64,000 nt of DNA from Oceanobacillus jeddahensis (GTDB lineage Bacteria; Bacillota; Bacilli; Bacillales; Amphibacillaceae): positions 992,001 through 1,056,000 of the forward strand of contig NZ_CCDM010000001.1 of the NCBI RefSeq assembly GCF_000750635.1, given 5' to 3'. The notes beneath the pieces are model-generated. The model was not told where the DNA came from and made no database searches. It worked only from the letters and a program-made list of their open reading frames with translations. The translations under genes and the position numbers were made by a program. This document shows positions 1-9,453 of the stretch, one piece after another (within the stretch, counting starts at the first letter, position 1; every line of letters begins with the position of its first letter).

Positions 1-1146
1 GCCTCGATTATTTCTGCAACATTGGGATGGGATACGTCAGCTTCACTGGCATTCTCGTTTATTGTTACCGTAGTTTATTGTATATTAGGCGGAATGCATA
101 CTGTAATGGTAACAGATGCAATACAAACAGTTATTCAAACTATTGGTCCCCTCCTAATTCTAGGAATATTATTATATTCTCTAACCGTTTCTGGGTCTGT
201 ATCCCAAGTAACATCAGAAATAGATCCGAGCTTTTGGAATCTTTGGGAGCCAGGATGGGTTGTTATATTTGGTTTTATAGCAGCTAGTGGCCCTTACTAT
301 TTAGTGTATCAACCTATGTGGCAACGAGTTTATTCTGCAAAAGATGAAAGTACAGCTTTTAAAAGTATGTTGTGGGGAACGATTTTTTCTTTTATAACCT
401 GTCTATTACCTGTAGCGATTGGTATTCTCGCTAATGCAGTTGCACCTAGTGGAATTGCTCCAGATAGCGTTTTACCATGGATGTATTTAGAGTATTTTCC
501 TCCACTTATCGGCTCCTTTTTTGCTGTTTCTTTAATTGCAGCTATTATGAGTGTATTGGACTCCATGGTTTTGGACGGTTCTGCTAACTTAGTAAGAGAT
601 GTGTATCAAAAACGCATCAACCCTGATGCAACAAATAAACAATTAGTATTTATGGGAAGGATAGCCGTAGTGATCATCTCTACCATTGGTTTATTATTAG
701 CAATCGCACTTCCAAATTTAATTGTGCTTTGGGTATTTGCGAATACGTTGGCGGCAGGCGGTATTGTTATCCCAGCATTGGCTGCTTGGTTTTTCAAAAA
801 GGCTACTGCGAAAGGAGCTTTTTGGTCTATCGTATTAGGAGGTACAGGCACGCTAGGATGGGGGCTAATTAATTGGTGGGCAACAGGAAGTCCAGATACA
901 CCCTATTTTGGTATTCACCCTGTATATGTTGGATTTGTATTAAGCTTGCTTGCTCTTATTCTATTTAGTATGAATAGCCCTCATTCTCCTGAGGAAAATC
1001 CAGAGGCAACTTTGTATAAAAAGGATGATCTTGTACTTGCAGATAACAAGCAAGTCAATAAAATAAAAATTAATCAGACCTATGCAACATTTATAAATAC
1101 TCCTAATAAGACAGATATGGAAAGGGAAATTATAAATGAGCATTAA
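1..1146 (+). CDS. Sodium:solute symporter (SSS family), 5' end outside window
   Basis: The frame is open from the first base, so the start lies upstream; the first internal start-like codon (TTG at 22) is not the real start. The visible 380 or so residues are a chain of hydrophobic helices separated by short loops, with the SSS-type stretch 'GGMHTVMVTDAIQ' followed by 'IMSVLDSMVLDGSANLVRD', where family members place sodium-ligand residues. The protein should import an organic solute with sodium; the substrate is unknown. The tail after about residue 320 is hydrophilic and cytoplasmic. Its last 11 bases overlap the next gene, so both are probably one transcript. The nearby convergent sigma-54 activator may control it. 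Confidence 0.85.
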   Translation, partial: ASIISATLGWDTSASLAFSFIVTVVYCILGGMHTVMVTDAIQTVIQTIGPLLILGILLYSLTVSGSVSQVTSEIDPSFWNLWEPGWVVIFGFIAASGPYYLVYQPMWQRVYSAKDESTAFKSMLWGTIFSFITCLLPVAIGILANAVAPSGIAPDSVLPWMYLEYFPPLIGSFFAVSLIAAIMSVLDSMVLDGSANLVRDVYQKRINPDATNKQLVFMGRIAVVIISTIGLLLAIALPNLIVLWVFANTLAAGGIVIPALAAWFFKKATAKGAFWSIVLGGTGTLGWGLINWWATGSPDTPYFGIHPVYVGFVLSLLALILFSMNSPHSPEENPEATLYKKDDLVLADNKQVNKIKINQTYATFINTPNKTDMEREIINEH

Positions 1147-1651
1147 CCAAAAATATAATATTATTTCTTTACAGTATTCCTTGCAAGAGGTTTTAGATAA
1201 ATACGTTAAAAAAGGACAAGTAATAAAATATTCAATGATATACAGTCCTATCTTTTTAATTAAGGTAAATATCACTACCAGATTTTTCATGAAAAAAGTA
1301 AATAAAACAGGTACATGGGTTTTTGATGCTGTCAATCAGAGTGTAAATATTTGTCCAGAAGCTCTCCAAACAGAAGTTAGTGAATTGAATGATGATATTA
1401 TCCTTGAATCGAGTGTAACTGTAGAAGAAGCAGAATTATTAGCAAAGAATGCAACTTTAGCTAATAAATTTAAATACCTTCAAAATCCGGAATTTAATGA
1501 TATCGATGTGATTGAAGAAATGTATCAGCCTTATTATATGATCTTATGGAAGCATAAGAAAAAAGAGAAAATATATCTTATTGATGCAGTTACTGGAGAA
1601 GAGAATCTTTTGATGAGGGAAAGAATGAATATTCCTATTCACCTTAAATAA
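1136..1651 (+). CDS. Unknown 171-residue protein overlapping the symporter gene
   Basis: I do not recognise this family. ATG at 1136 overlaps the symporter stop by 11 bases, which suggests translational coupling. The protein is soluble by eye, rich in Lys, Glu and Asn, and has no signal peptide. The C-terminal third contains 'YQPYYMILWKHKKKEKIYL' then 'DAVTGE', a beta-hairpin look seen in PepSY-like or small alpha/beta folds; this is only a resemblance. It is followed directly by a strong hairpin. The overlap suggests a partner of the symporter or of the pathway upstream of the window. Confidence 0.6.
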   Translation: MSINQKYNIISLQYSLQEVLDKYVKKGQVIKYSMIYSPIFLIKVNITTRFFMKKVNKTGTWVFDAVNQSVNICPEALQTEVSELNDDIILESSVTVEEAELLAKNATLANKFKYLQNPEFNDIDVIEEMYQPYYMILWKHKKKEKIYLIDAVTGEENLLMRERMNIPIHLK

Positions 1652-1659
1652 TCAAGTAT

Positions 1660-1700
1660 TAATAGAAACAGACTTTGTATGGGGAAGTCTGTTTCTATTA
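1660..1700. terminator. Hairpin between convergent genes
   Basis: Perfect 16-bp arms (1660-1675 and 1685-1700) around a 9-base loop sit between the stop of the 171-residue gene and the stop of the convergent sigma-54 activator. No strong T-run follows on either strand, but position and stem length fit a bidirectional terminator. Confidence 0.7.
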
Positions 1701-1703
1701 GTA

Positions 1704-3110
1704 TTAAATGTTATACTCTATAAATTTTCTGCTGATGGTACTTTGGGTAGAGTCCAGCTCTTTGGCTACTTGTCGGGTAGTACGGTGTTTTTGCTTCATT
1801 TCTAGTAGTATTTCTCTTTCCAAAAGGCATATTCTTTCTTTTAAAGAAAGTGACTCATTGGTATCCATTGCTCTTCGTACATTCTCACTTATATTTTCTT
1901 CCATGACCGTTTCGTTATTCATTACGATATCCGAATTTACGGTATCTATGAGGGAATCCGAACTTGTTATAAAAAGACGCTCCACTGTATTTTTTATTTG
2001 CCGAATATTTCCTTCCCATGGTAATTGTGATAAGTAGTGTATGACTCCATCGCTAAATACCTTATTTTGATCATATTTTTTATTCAATCTTTTTAGGAAT
2101 GAATTTAGTAATATTGGAATTTCTAGTTGTCTTTCTCTTAAAGGTGGGATCTCAATAGGAAAGATAGCAATTCTATAATATAAGTCTTCTCTAAATAAGC
2201 CTTGGACTACCATTTTTTGCAAGTCTTTATTTGTTGCAGTAATAATTCGCACGTCTGAATGTAATAATTTATTTGATCCTACTGGTCGGTAGCTCTTACT
2301 CTGAATAAACTGCAGTAATTTAGCTTGTAGCTCAAGATTAAGTTCCCCTATTTCATCTAAGAATAGTGTTCCTTGATCAGCTTCTTTTAAAATACCATCT
2401 CTTCCTTTTACTGCTGCTCCAGAAAACGCTCCGCCGACATAACCAAATAATTCAGACTCAAAAAGAGAAGGGGAGATGGTTGTACAATTTAGTTCTATAA
2501 ATTTATTATGTTTTCTTGCACTTTTAGAATGAATCCACTTTGCTATTTCTGTTTTACCGACCCCTGATTCACCTTGTAACTGAACAGAGGTGTCAAAATT
2601 GGCTACCATCTGTAATGATTCGTAAATTGCTTTCATCTTTGGACTATAAAATATTAGTCCACCTTCTTCAATACCTGTATCTTCCCCGATTTCTACGCTT
2701 ACTAATTTATCGTTATAGTATTCCATTAAAGACCTTAATTCTTGAAATTGCTCACGTAATGATAATAATTCCGTAATATCAGAAGTATTTGATATTACTC
2801 TGGTGAGATTGCCATCTTCATCAAAGAAAGGTGTAGCGATGACGTGCAGTCTTTTTCCTGTTTTAGTTGTTTGGATTAGACTGGTTGGCTGTCTTTTTTC
2901 TATTACTTTTAAAGTGGCGGAAGGATAAAAAATTCCTTCTTTTAAAAAGAAATCTATATGTCTTCCTTTTAAATTGGTATCCTCTGGGAGACCAGCGTTT
3001 TCGATGAATGAAGGATTATATAGCAAACAGTAACCGTCGCCATCCGTAACAAAAATTTCATCCTTAGATAAGTTGAATATTAATTCTAAATCTGAGCAAT
3101 ACGTATTCAT
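1704..3110 (-). CDS. PAS-AAA+ sigma-54 dependent activator
   Basis: 468 residues. A PAS domain covers about residues 7-115, then a short linker, then a sigma-54 interaction AAA+ domain from about 145 to 380 with Walker A 'GESGVGKTE', Walker B 'GTLFLDEIGE' and the arginine region 'REDLYYR'. A C-terminal helix-turn-helix ends in 'TTRQVAKELDSTQSTISRKF'. The sigma-54 contact loop reads GAFSGA instead of the usual GAFTGA and is preceded by 'FGYVG' instead of 'FGYEK'. RocR-type proteins of this build activate catabolic operons at -24/-12 promoters in bacilli. The gene converges on the symporter operon, its most likely target; that operon's promoter is outside the window. Confidence 0.85.
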   Translation of the reverse strand: MNTYCSDLELIFNLSKDEIFVTDGDGYCLLYNPSFIENAGLPEDTNLKGRHIDFFLKEGIFYPSATLKVIEKRQPTSLIQTTKTGKRLHVIATPFFDEDGNLTRVISNTSDITELLSLREQFQELRSLMEYYNDKLVSVEIGEDTGIEEGGLIFYSPKMKAIYESLQMVANFDTSVQLQGESGVGKTEIAKWIHSKSARKHNKFIELNCTTISPSLFESELFGYVGGAFSGAAVKGRDGILKEADQGTLFLDEIGELNLELQAKLLQFIQSKSYRPVGSNKLLHSDVRIITATNKDLQKMVVQGLFREDLYYRIAIFPIEIPPLRERQLEIPILLNSFLKRLNKKYDQNKVFSDGVIHYLSQLPWEGNIRQIKNTVERLFITSSDSLIDTVNSDIVMNNETVMEENISENVRRAMDTNESLSLKERICLLEREILLEMKQKHRTTRQVAKELDSTQSTISRKFIEYNI

Positions 3111-3909
3111 AACAAAATTCCTCCTGTGCGTTTAGTCATGACTGACTGATAAAATGAAATAAAATATTATGTTACGAGTATGGATTATCTTAAATATTCA
3201 ATTAAATAATTTGAAAAAGAGGGTATCGCTATCATCATAAAAGTGAATCTTATCAATGGGGCGAGATACTTATAATTCAATATACCACACTGACATTTTT
3301 AAAAAAATCTTTTATTTCTACCAAGGAGATAGCGAGGAATTCCGTAGATAGTGCCAATGTCACGTACAGGTATTTGGATTTTACAGGTAAACTGAAAAAA
3401 TATTTAAAGGCTTAAGTCAATGATACTTTAATGGAAGAGCTTAAGTGAAAGAAAATCAGTCTTTTTCAAAAATGAATGCTTGTATTTTTCTGCAAAGATC
3501 CAAGTTTGCAAGGTGTTTTGCAAGCTGCAACGGAATCATTTTAATATTTTTCTATCACTGTTTACAGTTCCGTTGAAGAGATCGAAAATGTTTTACTTGA
3601 TGTGTGATTTAGCAATATAAAAGAAATTTCACCCTCAAACTACTGTTATAATAATTATGAATGGATACGGAATTTTGATTGTGAGGTGATTTAAATGTTA
3701 TTTAAAGACTAAAATGCTCTTTATACAGTCAACGCAGGATGGCAAGCAGCACGCCAGGGGGACGTTTTTATAACATTTCGCCTCTTTTTTATTGGCGTAT
3801 TCTTGCAAAAAACGAACAGCCTGAGGGAATCAAGCAAAAATGGAAAGTAAGTTATCAACCTTTTACTGGGACTTAAAACTTTATTATTAAATGAAAAGAG
3901 GTTAACCAA
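3111..3909. other. 800-base region without an intact gene
   Basis: Between the divergent sigma-54 activator and the AlkD-like gene I find only short open stretches with stops in all frames. Several AGGAG-like sites precede dead ends, for example an SD-like run before ATG 3694 that stops after five codons. This reads as decayed coding sequence, in line with the broken genes just to the right. No hairpin with a T-run, repeat or RNA family was recognised. Confidence 0.4.
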
Positions 3910-4620
3910 ATGACAAATCATACCGCTGATGGTTTTATGCAGGAATTGAAGCAGCATCAAAATGAAGCAGAAATAGAAAAAATGAAAAAGTTTTTTAAAG
4001 ATTCGGATGAAAACACGGAATGTTTAGGTCTGAAAATGCGTACAGTCTTCCAAACTGCAAAAAAATTTATAGATATGCCTTTGACAGAAATTGAACGGCT
4101 TCTAGAAAGTAATTATTATGAGGTGAGAATGGGAGCAGTAAGTATTATGGATTTTCAGGCCAAAGCCAAGAAACTCCCAGAGGAAAACAGGCAAGCTTTG
4201 TACGAGCTGTATATACGGAGACATGATCGAATCAACAACTGGGATTTCGTTGATCGTGCCGCTCCTTCTGTAATCGGGACTTATTTGCTGGATAAACCGA
4301 AGAATAAACTGTACGAAATGGCACACTCCTCTAATATTTGGGAACGAAGAACAGCTATGGTAAGTACGTATAGCTTTATCAAAACCGGCAACACGAAGGA
4401 CACATTTTCTATCGCTGAGATACTAATAAACGATCCGGAGGAATTGATCAATAAGGCCGTTGGCAGTTTCATTCGTGAAGCAGGTAAAAAAGACGAAGAC
4501 AAGCTGAAATCTTTCCTGAATAAGTACGCTAACACCATGCCTAGAGTCACATTAAGATACGCTATCGAGAAGTTTGATAAAAGTACAAAGGACTACTACT
4601 TAAATTTAAAAAAGAGTTAG
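3910..4620 (+). CDS. AlkD-like DNA alkylation repair (HEAT-repeat) protein
   Basis: 236 residues forming a helical HEAT-like repeat protein of the AlkC/AlkD DNA glycosylase superfamily. AlkD removes bulky or positively charged alkylated bases without base flipping. From memory of Bacillus cereus AlkD, its key residues are Trp109, Asp113, Arg148 and Trp187. Here the equivalents of the first three are visible (W111 and D115 in 'NNWDFVD', R147 in 'IWERRTAM'). The fourth position, in 'AVGSFIREAG', is Ser186 rather than Trp. Activity may therefore differ. The gene stands alone with an AGAGG site before ATG and is followed by a pseudogene. Confidence 0.75.
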   Translation: MTNHTADGFMQELKQHQNEAEIEKMKKFFKDSDENTECLGLKMRTVFQTAKKFIDMPLTEIERLLESNYYEVRMGAVSIMDFQAKAKKLPEENRQALYELYIRRHDRINNWDFVDRAAPSVIGTYLLDKPKNKLYEMAHSSNIWERRTAMVSTYSFIKTGNTKDTFSIAEILINDPEELINKAVGSFIREAGKKDEDKLKSFLNKYANTMPRVTLRYAIEKFDKSTKDYYLNLKKS

Positions 4621-4664
4621 CACTATGATAAAATCGATCATTAGAGGAAGGGAGGTCGCTAATT

Positions 4665-5576
4665 ATGAAACCTTTATCAGGAAAAGTGGCTTTGGTAGCT
4701 GGAGGAACCCGGGGCGCAGGCAGGGGCATTGCCATTGAATTAGGGGCAGCAGGTGCAACCGTCTACGTCACCGGACGTACAACACGGACGAGGCGCTCTG
4801 AATACAACCGGCCGGAAACGATTGAAGAAACCGCTGAACTGGTTGAACAGGCAGGCGGCACCGGAATTGCGGTGCAAGTCGATCACCTCGATCCTGTTCA
4901 AGTTCAAGCTTTAATTGCACGAATTGAACGCGAGCAAGGTCAACTAGACGTTTTGGTCAACGATATCTGGGGTGGTGAATATATGGTGGAGTGGAATGTC
5001 CCGGTGTGGGGACATTCGTTGGAAAACGGGTTGCGCATGCTACATCTGGCCATAGACACCCATATCATTACAAGCCACTACGCGCTGCCGCTGCTAATCC
5101 GTAAACCCAATGGACTCGTTGTGGAAGTCACGGACGGCACGAAAGCCTATAATGAAACAAACTACAGGTTGTCGTTATTCTACGATTTGGCTAAGAACTC
5201 TGTCATACGAATGGCTAAGTCTTTGGCACATGAACTCGCCCCCTACTAAGGAACTGCCCTATCCGTATCGCCAGGCTGGCTACGCTCCGAAATCATGCTG
5301 GAGGAATACGGCGTAACTGAAACAAACTGGAGAGATGCGCTCGTCCGCGAACCACATTTCATCATTTCCGAAACACCTCGCTTTATTGGTCGAGGGATTG
5401 TAGCATTGGCTAATGATCCTGACGTCGCGCACTGGAGCGGACAATCCACCTCAAGCGGTGAACTTGCCAACGAATACGGAATAACGGATCTCGACGGATC
5501 TCGACCAGATGCATGGCGCTACATCGTCGAAGTTCAGGATGTGGGCAAGCCTGCAGATGCTAAAGGGTACCGGTAA
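4665..5576 (+). pseudogene. Short-chain dehydrogenase interrupted by one in-frame TAA
   Basis: The SDR Rossmann start 'GKVALVAGGTRGAGRGIA' (residues 6-23) and the body to 'SLAHELAPY' are followed by TAA at 5247-5249. The very next codons, in the same frame, continue the family: 'GTALSVSPGWLRSE' and about 100 further residues to a stop at 5574-5576. There is no frameshift, only a nonsense codon, so the gene was complete recently or the stop is a sequence error. The typical NNAG motif is 'VNDIWGGE', as in the SDR subgroup with atypical motifs. Base composition is clearly more GC-rich than the neighbours, which suggests horizontal gain. A good SD (GGAAGGGAGG) precedes ATG 4665. Confidence 0.8.
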
Positions 5577-5721
5577 ATCTCAACCTTGAATACATTGAAC
5601 AGTCTAAAATATACTATAAAAAAATAATGACATCAGATCGATGAAGAGAATCCAACTCGGAGGCATTTTCGTCAAGGGAAGTCGTTCCTCCTAAGTTAAT
5701 TGGACCCGCCCGTTACTGCGG

Positions 5722-5916
5722 AACTAAGGGGTATTGGACAATATCATGATTGAACGCTTTTGGAGAAGCCTTAAATACGAAGAAGTATACTTAAAGGACT
5801 AAGTATCACCAAAAGCAACCAGAAGCAATATAAGGGATTATATGAACCTTTATAATCATGAACGGCCTCACCAATCATTGGATTATAAAACACCGGAATG
5901 CATTTATTTTCAATAG
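5722..5916 (+). mobile_element. IS3-family transposase C-terminal remnant
   Basis: One frame reads 'GVLDNIMIERFWRSLKYEE' plus 'VYLKD', then a TAA at 5797-5799, then in the same frame 'YMNLYNHERPHQSLDYKTPE' and a stop at 5914-5916. This is the end of the DDE integrase domain of IS3/IS150-type orfB, including the last catalytic Glu region. Everything upstream of about 5722 is missing, so the element is dead. A possible terminal sequence lies at 5960-5980, but no left end was found. It sits beside the broken SDR gene. Confidence 0.85.
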
Positions 5917-6010
5917 ATCATTGTCCTACCCACCTTATTTTTATAAAATTTGTGTCTTGACAATGGGGTCCACCATAAATTATGAATAATCATGATTATA
6001 AAAAGAAGGG

Positions 6011-6214
6011 ATGCAGCAAGTGAACTGGAGAATATTATATATTTTTTTGCTCCTAGCATTCGGAGAAATATGGCAAAACTTTTACTATCATTACTTAAGC
6101 GAAAGTGAACGACTCAAAGCAAAAGTCTTTTGGATTTCCATTGGTATTGTCAGCTCGTTATCTGCAAAAATGGAAAAACGATATGGTATAATTTTTTTAG
6201 CGTTGTTTCTATGA
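6011..6214 (+). CDS. Small hydrophobic hypothetical protein
   Basis: 67 residues with one likely N-terminal membrane helix ('ILYIFLLLAFGEIW') and a second weak one near the C-terminus ('YGIIFLALFL'). An AGAAGGG site lies close before the ATG. No family is recognised and it lies just after a transposon scar, so it could be a chance ORF. Confidence 0.3.
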   Translation: MQQVNWRILYIFLLLAFGEIWQNFYYHYLSESERLKAKVFWISIGIVSSLSAKMEKRYGIIFLALFL

Positions 6215-6256
6215 GCTTCAAAAAGAAATTTAAATGATAAAATCAAAACAAAACAA

Positions 6257-6296
6257 AAGGATTTTCAAACCGTGTTTTCACAATTCGAAAATCCTT
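6257..6296 (-). terminator. Rho-independent terminator of the APC permease unit
   Basis: Perfect 10-bp arms AAGGATTTTC / GAAAATCCTT around a 20-base loop. Read on the minus strand it is followed by a T-rich tail (TTTTGTTTTGTTTTG). It lies 17 bases after the permease stop. Confidence 0.85.
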
Positions 6297-6312
6297 ATAA
6301 ACTTCCAGCCAG

Positions 6313-7785
6313 TTATTCCTGCTCCTTCTCAATCTCCACCTCTTCCTTCCCAAGAATATAATAATTCAATTCTTTCTCTGGAATATTCTTAATATCCTTC
6401 CGTTTGATCACATAAAAGATCAGCCCTAAAACAATCCATGCAACTAATGCAATTCTGGACTCTAACCCCAAGAATGCGGGAGAACCAGGGATAAGCAACA
6501 GTCCAAGGAAGATAACGCTGGCAATCATTCCTAGAATCGCAACAATTTTCTTACGAGGATCTTCAATATGCTTCTTTTCATTAAAGGTATGATCTTTTTT
6601 CATTTTAAATAAGGTAAAAGCTGCGTAACAGGTATAAAAATAAGCAATAGTCACACCAATCGATGACATATCTACGACCCACATCAAGGCTTCTCTACCA
6701 AACCATGGGGATAACATCGCGATTATTACTGCGAAAATAATGCCCCAAGATGGTGTGTTATATTTCGGATGAAGCTTGGAAAATCCTTTTGGAATAAACT
6801 TTGCTCGGGACATGGCGAACAAGAGACGGCTGGATGAAATAATAAATCCATTTAATCCAGTAAAAATTCCCATAGTTAATGCGACTGCAAGGATAGCCAG
6901 TCCTAAAGGTCCGAGCAAGCTTTCAATAATATATCCGGTTCCCCAGATGTGATTTTCCTCTACAACCCCTTCCCATGGACGAACCATAGCAGTGACAATA
7001 ATCATTAAGCTGTACAATGTTGCTGCTGCTAAAATGGCAAAGACAATCAATTTGAAGGCTTTGCTGGACGGAAAGTCAAATTCTTCTGCAGCTTGTGGAA
7101 CGTTATCGAAGCCGACATAAGCCCATGGTGCAATAGCGACGATGGAAATAATCGCAGCAATCGCCGTAGTCTCTGGTGGGAACATAGGTGTAATATTAGA
7201 AAACCCTGCACTTGGCTGGATACCAACTAGAAGCAGCAGAACAAAGATAGCTGCAATCATAATCAAACAGAAAATAAACTGCATGCTTCCTGATAACGTT
7301 GTTCCTCTAATATTAAAAAATCCAAATGCAATCAGTACAACTGCTGCGACAAAAACTTCTGTTAAATAGACATCCCAGCCGGCAATCTGATAAAGCGGGA
7401 TGTTTTCAATCACTCTTGGGAAGATAAATTTAATCATCAGCGCGAATGCAGAGGCATTCAATGCCACGATACAAATATATCCCAGAGTTAAAAACCATCC
7501 GGAAATAAAAGCGTGCGTCCTGCCCAGACTGACATAGGCGTAAGCAAATTCACCACCAGAAACGGGGAAGCTCTTAATTAAAAAACCGTAACTGACAGCT
7601 ATTAGAATCATCAGTAATGCACCAATAAAGAAACCGATAATAACGCCAATTGGCCCTGCTGTAGCCATCCAGTTGATTGGCTGGACAAAAGCTCCCCAAC
7701 CAATCGCTGATCCTAAAGCAATTGCCCAGACCCAATGCGGCTTGAGTGTTTTTGTCAGTGTTTCGCGCTTGTTTGCGCCTCTCAT
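6313..7785 (-). CDS. APC-superfamily amino acid permease
   Basis: 490 residues with about twelve hydrophobic segments. The first helix region 'HWVWAIALGSAIGWGAFVQP' carries the broken-helix GSAIGxG substrate motif of amino acid/polyamine/organocation carriers. The C-terminus is charged and cytoplasmic. It is the last gene of a minus-strand set with the amidohydrolase (18 bases upstream) and the GltS-like carrier. It probably imports an amino acid or a product of the amidohydrolase; the exact substrate cannot be read. Confidence 0.85.
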   Translation of the reverse strand: MRGANKRETLTKTLKPHWVWAIALGSAIGWGAFVQPINWMATAGPIGVIIGFFIGALLMILIAVSYGFLIKSFPVSGGEFAYAYVSLGRTHAFISGWFLTLGYICIVALNASAFALMIKFIFPRVIENIPLYQIAGWDVYLTEVFVAAVVLIAFGFFNIRGTTLSGSMQFIFCLIMIAAIFVLLLLVGIQPSAGFSNITPMFPPETTAIAAIISIVAIAPWAYVGFDNVPQAAEEFDFPSSKAFKLIVFAILAAATLYSLMIIVTAMVRPWEGVVEENHIWGTGYIIESLLGPLGLAILAVALTMGIFTGLNGFIISSSRLLFAMSRAKFIPKGFSKLHPKYNTPSWGIIFAVIIAMLSPWFGREALMWVVDMSSIGVTIAYFYTCYAAFTLFKMKKDHTFNEKKHIEDPRKKIVAILGMIASVIFLGLLLIPGSPAFLGLESRIALVAWIVLGLIFYVIKRKDIKNIPEKELNYYILGKEEVEIEKEQE

Positions 7786-7803
7786 AAGCTTAAGCTCCTT
7801 TGG

Positions 7804-9423
7804 CTATAGTATGGTATTTTTTTCTATCTGATAAATTGTTTCGCCTTCCTTGATCGTTTCTAAAACTGCAATATCTTTGATTGCCATCTTATTTGTTTTC
7901 AATGGGTTTTTATCCAATATAACCAGGTCTGCTACTTTTCCTTCTTCCAAGCTACCCTTACGATCCTCTTCAAAATATTGATAAGCGGCATTAATCGTAA
8001 CAGCCTTTAATGCTTCATATACACTAACGCATTCCTCTGGTCCGATACTTACACCATTTCTAGTTTGCCTATTCGCTGCGCACCAAATCGTATGCAGCAT
8101 ATCTGGTTTAACAACGGGTGCATCCTGGTGGAAATTCACACATAGACCGCGGTCATATGCTGATCGTGCTGGACTGATACGACATCCACGTTCCTCGCCA
8201 AGATTTTTCAAATGCACATCACCCCAATAATACGTATGGGCTAAAAAGATAGAAGGGATCATGGACAATTCGGCCATCTTGTCCAGCTGATCATTTCTTA
8301 CAGTCTGGCAGTGGATCATCACAGGTCTTAACTGATCCTTATTTGGATTATCCGATTCTTTTATAGAAGCTTCATAATGACGTAAAAGCTGATCAGAAGC
8401 AGCGTCCCCATTGCAATGCGTTAATAGTTGCACATTATCGTTGACGGCAGCATTCGTAAATTGCTTCACCTGTTCATCCTTGTACCAAGGATAGCCGCGG
8501 TAACTTTCTTCGCCCTCATATGGCTCGGTCAGCCAAGCGGTTTTACCTTGGGGCGAGCCGTCAAGAAACATCTTATAGCCGCCGATTTTAAAACGATTCG
8601 TATATTTTTCTGCATAGGCCTGATTTTCTTCCATTAATTTTTTCGGTTCTGCATCAAAGACAGGATAGGCCACTACATCTATTTTCAGCTTCTGTTGCTG
8701 AGCTAATGTCTTAAATAATTCAATAATCTCTTTGGATGAAGCACCATCTTGAACAGTTGTAATGCCATATTTGATATACGTATCCTGTGCAAGATCGGTT
8801 AGTTGTAAGTTGTCTTGTTTCATATTTTTAAAAAGGCTTTTTTGTAATCCCATCATTGCATTTTCTTCTAAATAACCATTGGGCTCTTTGCTGCCTTCTA
8901 CTCGGCCAATCGTGCCGCCTTCCGGATCGGCAGTATGCTCGTCTATTCCAGCTAATTGTAATCCTAAATCATTGGTACAACCCAAGTGAGCCGATGCATG
9001 TAAAATAAAGATGGGGTGCTCGGTAGATATTTGATTTAGAATATCTTTGGTTGGATGCTTATTTCCCTCAAGAAAATTGTGATCATACCCGAAGCCGACT
9101 ACCATATCGCCTTTGTTCAATTTGTTCTCATTGATATAATTTTTAAGTGTTTGGATGATATCGTTAAAATTGTTGCATTCGCTTAAATCAGCCATCAGTG
9201 AAAATTGGCCGACCATTGAAACATGTCCATGTGGATCAATAAAGGTAGGCATCAATGTTTTTCCCTGTAAATCTATTTTTTTTGCATCATGCTCAGCAGC
9301 CTGTTTCACATCTTCCAGACTACCTTGTTTCTTAATAAGACCATCTTCTATTAAAATAGCCTCTGCATCGTCCTGTTCTCCCGCCATGGTAATGATATCG
9401 CCACCATAATATAGTTTTTGCAT
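7804..9423 (-). CDS. YtcJ-type metal-dependent amidohydrolase
   Basis: 539 residues of the amidohydrolase-3 (YtcJ/LAF3) family. Metal-binding signatures are visible: 'FIDPHGHVS' (HxH, near residue 66), a mid-protein 'LTHCNGDAA' His, and 'NFHQDAPV' with the late Asp. The C-terminal 'GSLEEGKVADLVILDKNP' is the usual composite beta-domain closing motif. It is cytosolic, with no signal peptide. Members hydrolyse amide or imide bonds of diverse small molecules. It lies between two carriers, so it likely processes an imported N-acylated or cyclic amino acid derivative. Confidence 0.85.
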   Translation of the reverse strand: MQKLYYGGDIITMAGEQDDAEAILIEDGLIKKQGSLEDVKQAAEHDAKKIDLQGKTLMPTFIDPHGHVSMVGQFSLMADLSECNNFNDIIQTLKNYINENKLNKGDMVVGFGYDHNFLEGNKHPTKDILNQISTEHPIFILHASAHLGCTNDLGLQLAGIDEHTADPEGGTIGRVEGSKEPNGYLEENAMMGLQKSLFKNMKQDNLQLTDLAQDTYIKYGITTVQDGASSKEIIELFKTLAQQQKLKIDVVAYPVFDAEPKKLMEENQAYAEKYTNRFKIGGYKMFLDGSPQGKTAWLTEPYEGEESYRGYPWYKDEQVKQFTNAAVNDNVQLLTHCNGDAASDQLLRHYEASIKESDNPNKDQLRPVMIHCQTVRNDQLDKMAELSMIPSIFLAHTYYWGDVHLKNLGEERGCRISPARSAYDRGLCVNFHQDAPVVKPDMLHTIWCAANRQTRNGVSIGPEECVSVYEALKAVTINAAYQYFEEDRKGSLEEGKVADLVILDKNPLKTNKMAIKDIAVLETIKEGETIYQIEKNTIL

Positions 9424-9453
9424 CGTCTATTCACTCCTTCTTTTCCTCTTACA

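Noticed and set aside
5577..6000. Complete IS3 element
   Set aside because: Only the last 65 or so codons of the transposase are present, interrupted by a stop, with no paired ends found.
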